From contig MNYK01000025.1 of NCBI GenBank assembly GCA_001873115.1, positions 1-49,332 of the forward strand: DNA of 49,332 nt, written 5' to 3'. Below the pieces are notes generated by a model. The model did not search any database. It had not been told where the DNA came from and worked only from the letters and a program-made list of their open reading frames with translations. Below are positions 47,594-49,332 of the stretch, piece after piece (the first letter of the stretch is position 1; each line of letters opens with the position of its first letter). The position numbers and the translations under genes were made by a program. Source of the DNA: Desulfobacterales bacterium CG2_30_60_27 (GTDB taxonomy: Bacteria > Desulfobacterota > Desulfobulbia > Desulfobulbales > CG2-30-60-27).

Positions 47594-49332
47594 ATGCATA
47601 CCTTTATCACCTTCCTCATGCGGCAACGCTGGTTCGTCATCGGTGCCACCCTGCTGCTGTGCATTGCCGGCTGGGTCGGCTGGACGCGGTTGCCGATCGA
47701 CGCCTTTCCCGACGTCACCAACGTCCAGGTCATGGTTCTGACCGAGGCCGCCGGACTCTCCGCAGCCGACATCGAACAACAGGTTACCTACCCAATTGAA
47801 CAACAGATGGGTGGCGTGCCCCGGGTAACCCAGGTCCGCTCGCTTTCCAAGGCCGGCCTCTCGCAGGTGATCGTGGTCTTTGATGACGACACCGACATCT
47901 ACTTCGCGCGGCAGCAGGTCTTCGAACGCCTGCAAGGGGCCAAGGAGCATCTGCCGTCCGGTGTGGAGCCGGGACTGGGACCGATCAGCACTGGCCTGGG
48001 CGAGATCTTTCAGTACACCCTCGAGAGCGCCACGCTCTCGCCCATGGAACTGCGGGGCATCCAGGACTTTCTGGTGGCGCCGCAGTTGCGGCCGATCCCG
48101 GGGGTGAACGAGGTCAACAGCTTCGGCGGCTTCGTCAAGCAGTACCACGTGCTGGTGCGACCCGATGCCTTGCTCAAGTACAACCTCGGCCTGCGGGACA
48201 TCGTGGAGGCCCTGGAGAAGAACAACGCCAATGCCGCCGGCGGTTTCATCGTGCGCGGCTGGGAGCAGACCTATATCCGCGGCCTCGGGCAGATCACCGG
48301 CATTGATGACATCAGCGAAGTCGTCCTCAAGGTCGCCGATGGGACGCCGGTGCATGTCCACGACGTTGCCGAGGTCGTCGTCGGCCCGCAATCCCGCCAG
48401 GGCGCGGTCTCCCGCGACGGCAAAGGCGAAGTGGTGGCCGGCATGGTGATCATGCTGCGGGGGGCGAACTCCAAGGACGTGGTAAACAGCGTCAAGGAGA
48501 CCGTACCCAGGATCCAGAAAAGCCTGCCACCTGGTGTCTCCCTCAATGTCTTCTACGACCGCACCACGCTCATCGAAGCCTGCATCGACACCGTGGTCAA
48601 GGCCCTGCTTGAGGGCGGCATCTTCGTGGTTCTGATCCTCTTCCTCTTTATTGCCGAGATGCGCTCGGCGCTTATCGTCCTCGCCTCACTGCCGATCACC
48701 TTCCTCATCACCTTCCTGATCATGGGCCGCACCGGGATCTCCTCCAACCTGATGAGCCTGGGCGGACTGGCCTTCTCGGTCGGCATCGTGGTGGACGCCT
48801 CAATCGTCATCGTCGAGAACGTGCGCCGCCACTTCAGCGCACGCAGCAACCCAGGGCTGCGGCGGCACATCGCCATCGAGGCGGTAAGCGAGGTGGCCCG
48901 TCCCGTGGCCTTCTCAGTGCTGATCATCATCATCGTCATGATCCCCCTCTTCTCCCTGCAGGGAATCGAGGGCAAGATGTTCGCCCCGCTGGCGGCGACC
49001 ATGATCATCGCCATCCTCGTCTCGCTCATCACCGCACTGACCTTCGTGCCGGTAACCGCGGAATGGCTGTTGCAACAGGCCCCGGAGAAAGAGTTCCGTA
49101 TCGTCAAAGGTTTTCACCATGGCTACCTTGCCCTGCTCGATAGCGCCCGCAAATTTCGCTGGGTGACGCTCGCCCTTTCAGCCGTCATCCTCGTCGTCTC
49201 GGGCTTTGCCGCCACCCGGATCGGCACCGAGTTCATCCCCAACCTGGATGAAGGCGCGATCGCGATCAACGTGGTGCGGCTGCCCAACGCCTCGCTCGAT
49301 GGCTCGGTCACAGTCAGCAGCTTCATGGAGCG
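47594..49332 (+). CDS. Heavy-metal RND efflux pump, CzcA/CusA family (3' end outside window)
   Basis: MHTFITFLMRQRWFVIGATLLLCIAGWVGWTRLPIDAFPDVTNVQVMVLTEAAGLSAADIEQQVTYPIEQQMGGVP; open frame to window end, so absent from the ORF track. Confidence 0.93.
   Translation, partial: MHTFITFLMRQRWFVIGATLLLCIAGWVGWTRLPIDAFPDVTNVQVMVLTEAAGLSAADIEQQVTYPIEQQMGGVPRVTQVRSLSKAGLSQVIVVFDDDTDIYFARQQVFERLQGAKEHLPSGVEPGLGPISTGLGEIFQYTLESATLSPMELRGIQDFLVAPQLRPIPGVNEVNSFGGFVKQYHVLVRPDALLKYNLGLRDIVEALEKNNANAAGGFIVRGWEQTYIRGLGQITGIDDISEVVLKVADGTPVHVHDVAEVVVGPQSRQGAVSRDGKGEVVAGMVIMLRGANSKDVVNSVKETVPRIQKSLPPGVSLNVFYDRTTLIEACIDTVVKALLEGGIFVVLILFLFIAEMRSALIVLASLPITFLITFLIMGRTGISSNLMSLGGLAFSVGIVVDASIVIVENVRRHFSARSNPGLRRHIAIEAVSEVARPVAFSVLIIIIVMIPLFSLQGIEGKMFAPLAATMIIAILVSLITALTFVPVTAEWLLQQAPEKEFRIVKGFHHGYLALLDSARKFRWVTLALSAVILVVSGFAATRIGTEFIPNLDEGAIAINVVRLPNASLDGSVTVSSFME

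Noticed and set aside
1-49332. CRISPR arrays, rRNA or tRNA genes
   Set aside because: No regular spacer-repeat array, rRNA-like stretch or convincing tRNA cloverleaf was seen by eye.

Overview
The window is GC-rich and looks chromosomal, probably from a Desulfobacterota-like bacterium (lineage is an inference from gene content). From left to right it holds: a compact lipid A L-Ara4N operon (arnB-C-A-D-T-E-like) ending in an OmpR-type response regulator/histidine kinase pair; a 10 x CXXCH cytochrome ORF with no visible export signal; DUF3108; a WYL regulator divergent from a 78-aa orphan ORF; a large lipoprotein gene split by an in-frame TAG; arfB, ppnP and vanZ-like genes; a DevCAB/MacAB-like exporter; a decayed vapC; two DUF4143 AAA ATPases; a membrane patatin-like protein; rpsU and a tyrosine recombinase; a 1.7-kb toxin-antitoxin island inserted at the 5' end of a CBS-DHH-CCA nucleotidyltransferase gene; a site-2 protease; pstSCAB-phoU; PilZ; a sigma-54 activator divergent from an AdoMet-decarboxylase-like gene with a good -24/-12 promoter; a GH17-GT2 glucan synthase; and the start of a CzcCBA/CusCBA heavy-metal RND operon that runs off the right edge. 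Main hunting results: (1) a 195-bp family of non-coding elements with 13-bp terminal inverted repeats starting GTAA, near-palindromic interior and an 8-bp target duplication at one copy, consistent with IS66-type MITEs; (2) the 1.7-kb TA island flanked by a 91-bp duplication of the cca 5' end, with a highly structured spacer between higB and higA; (3) inverted repeats overlapping the start codons of both DUF4143 genes; (4) a sigma-54-driven SpeD-like protein that appears to lack the pyruvoyl-forming Ser; (5) an amber-interrupted lipoprotein gene. All calls are from reading the sequence; no database search was run.
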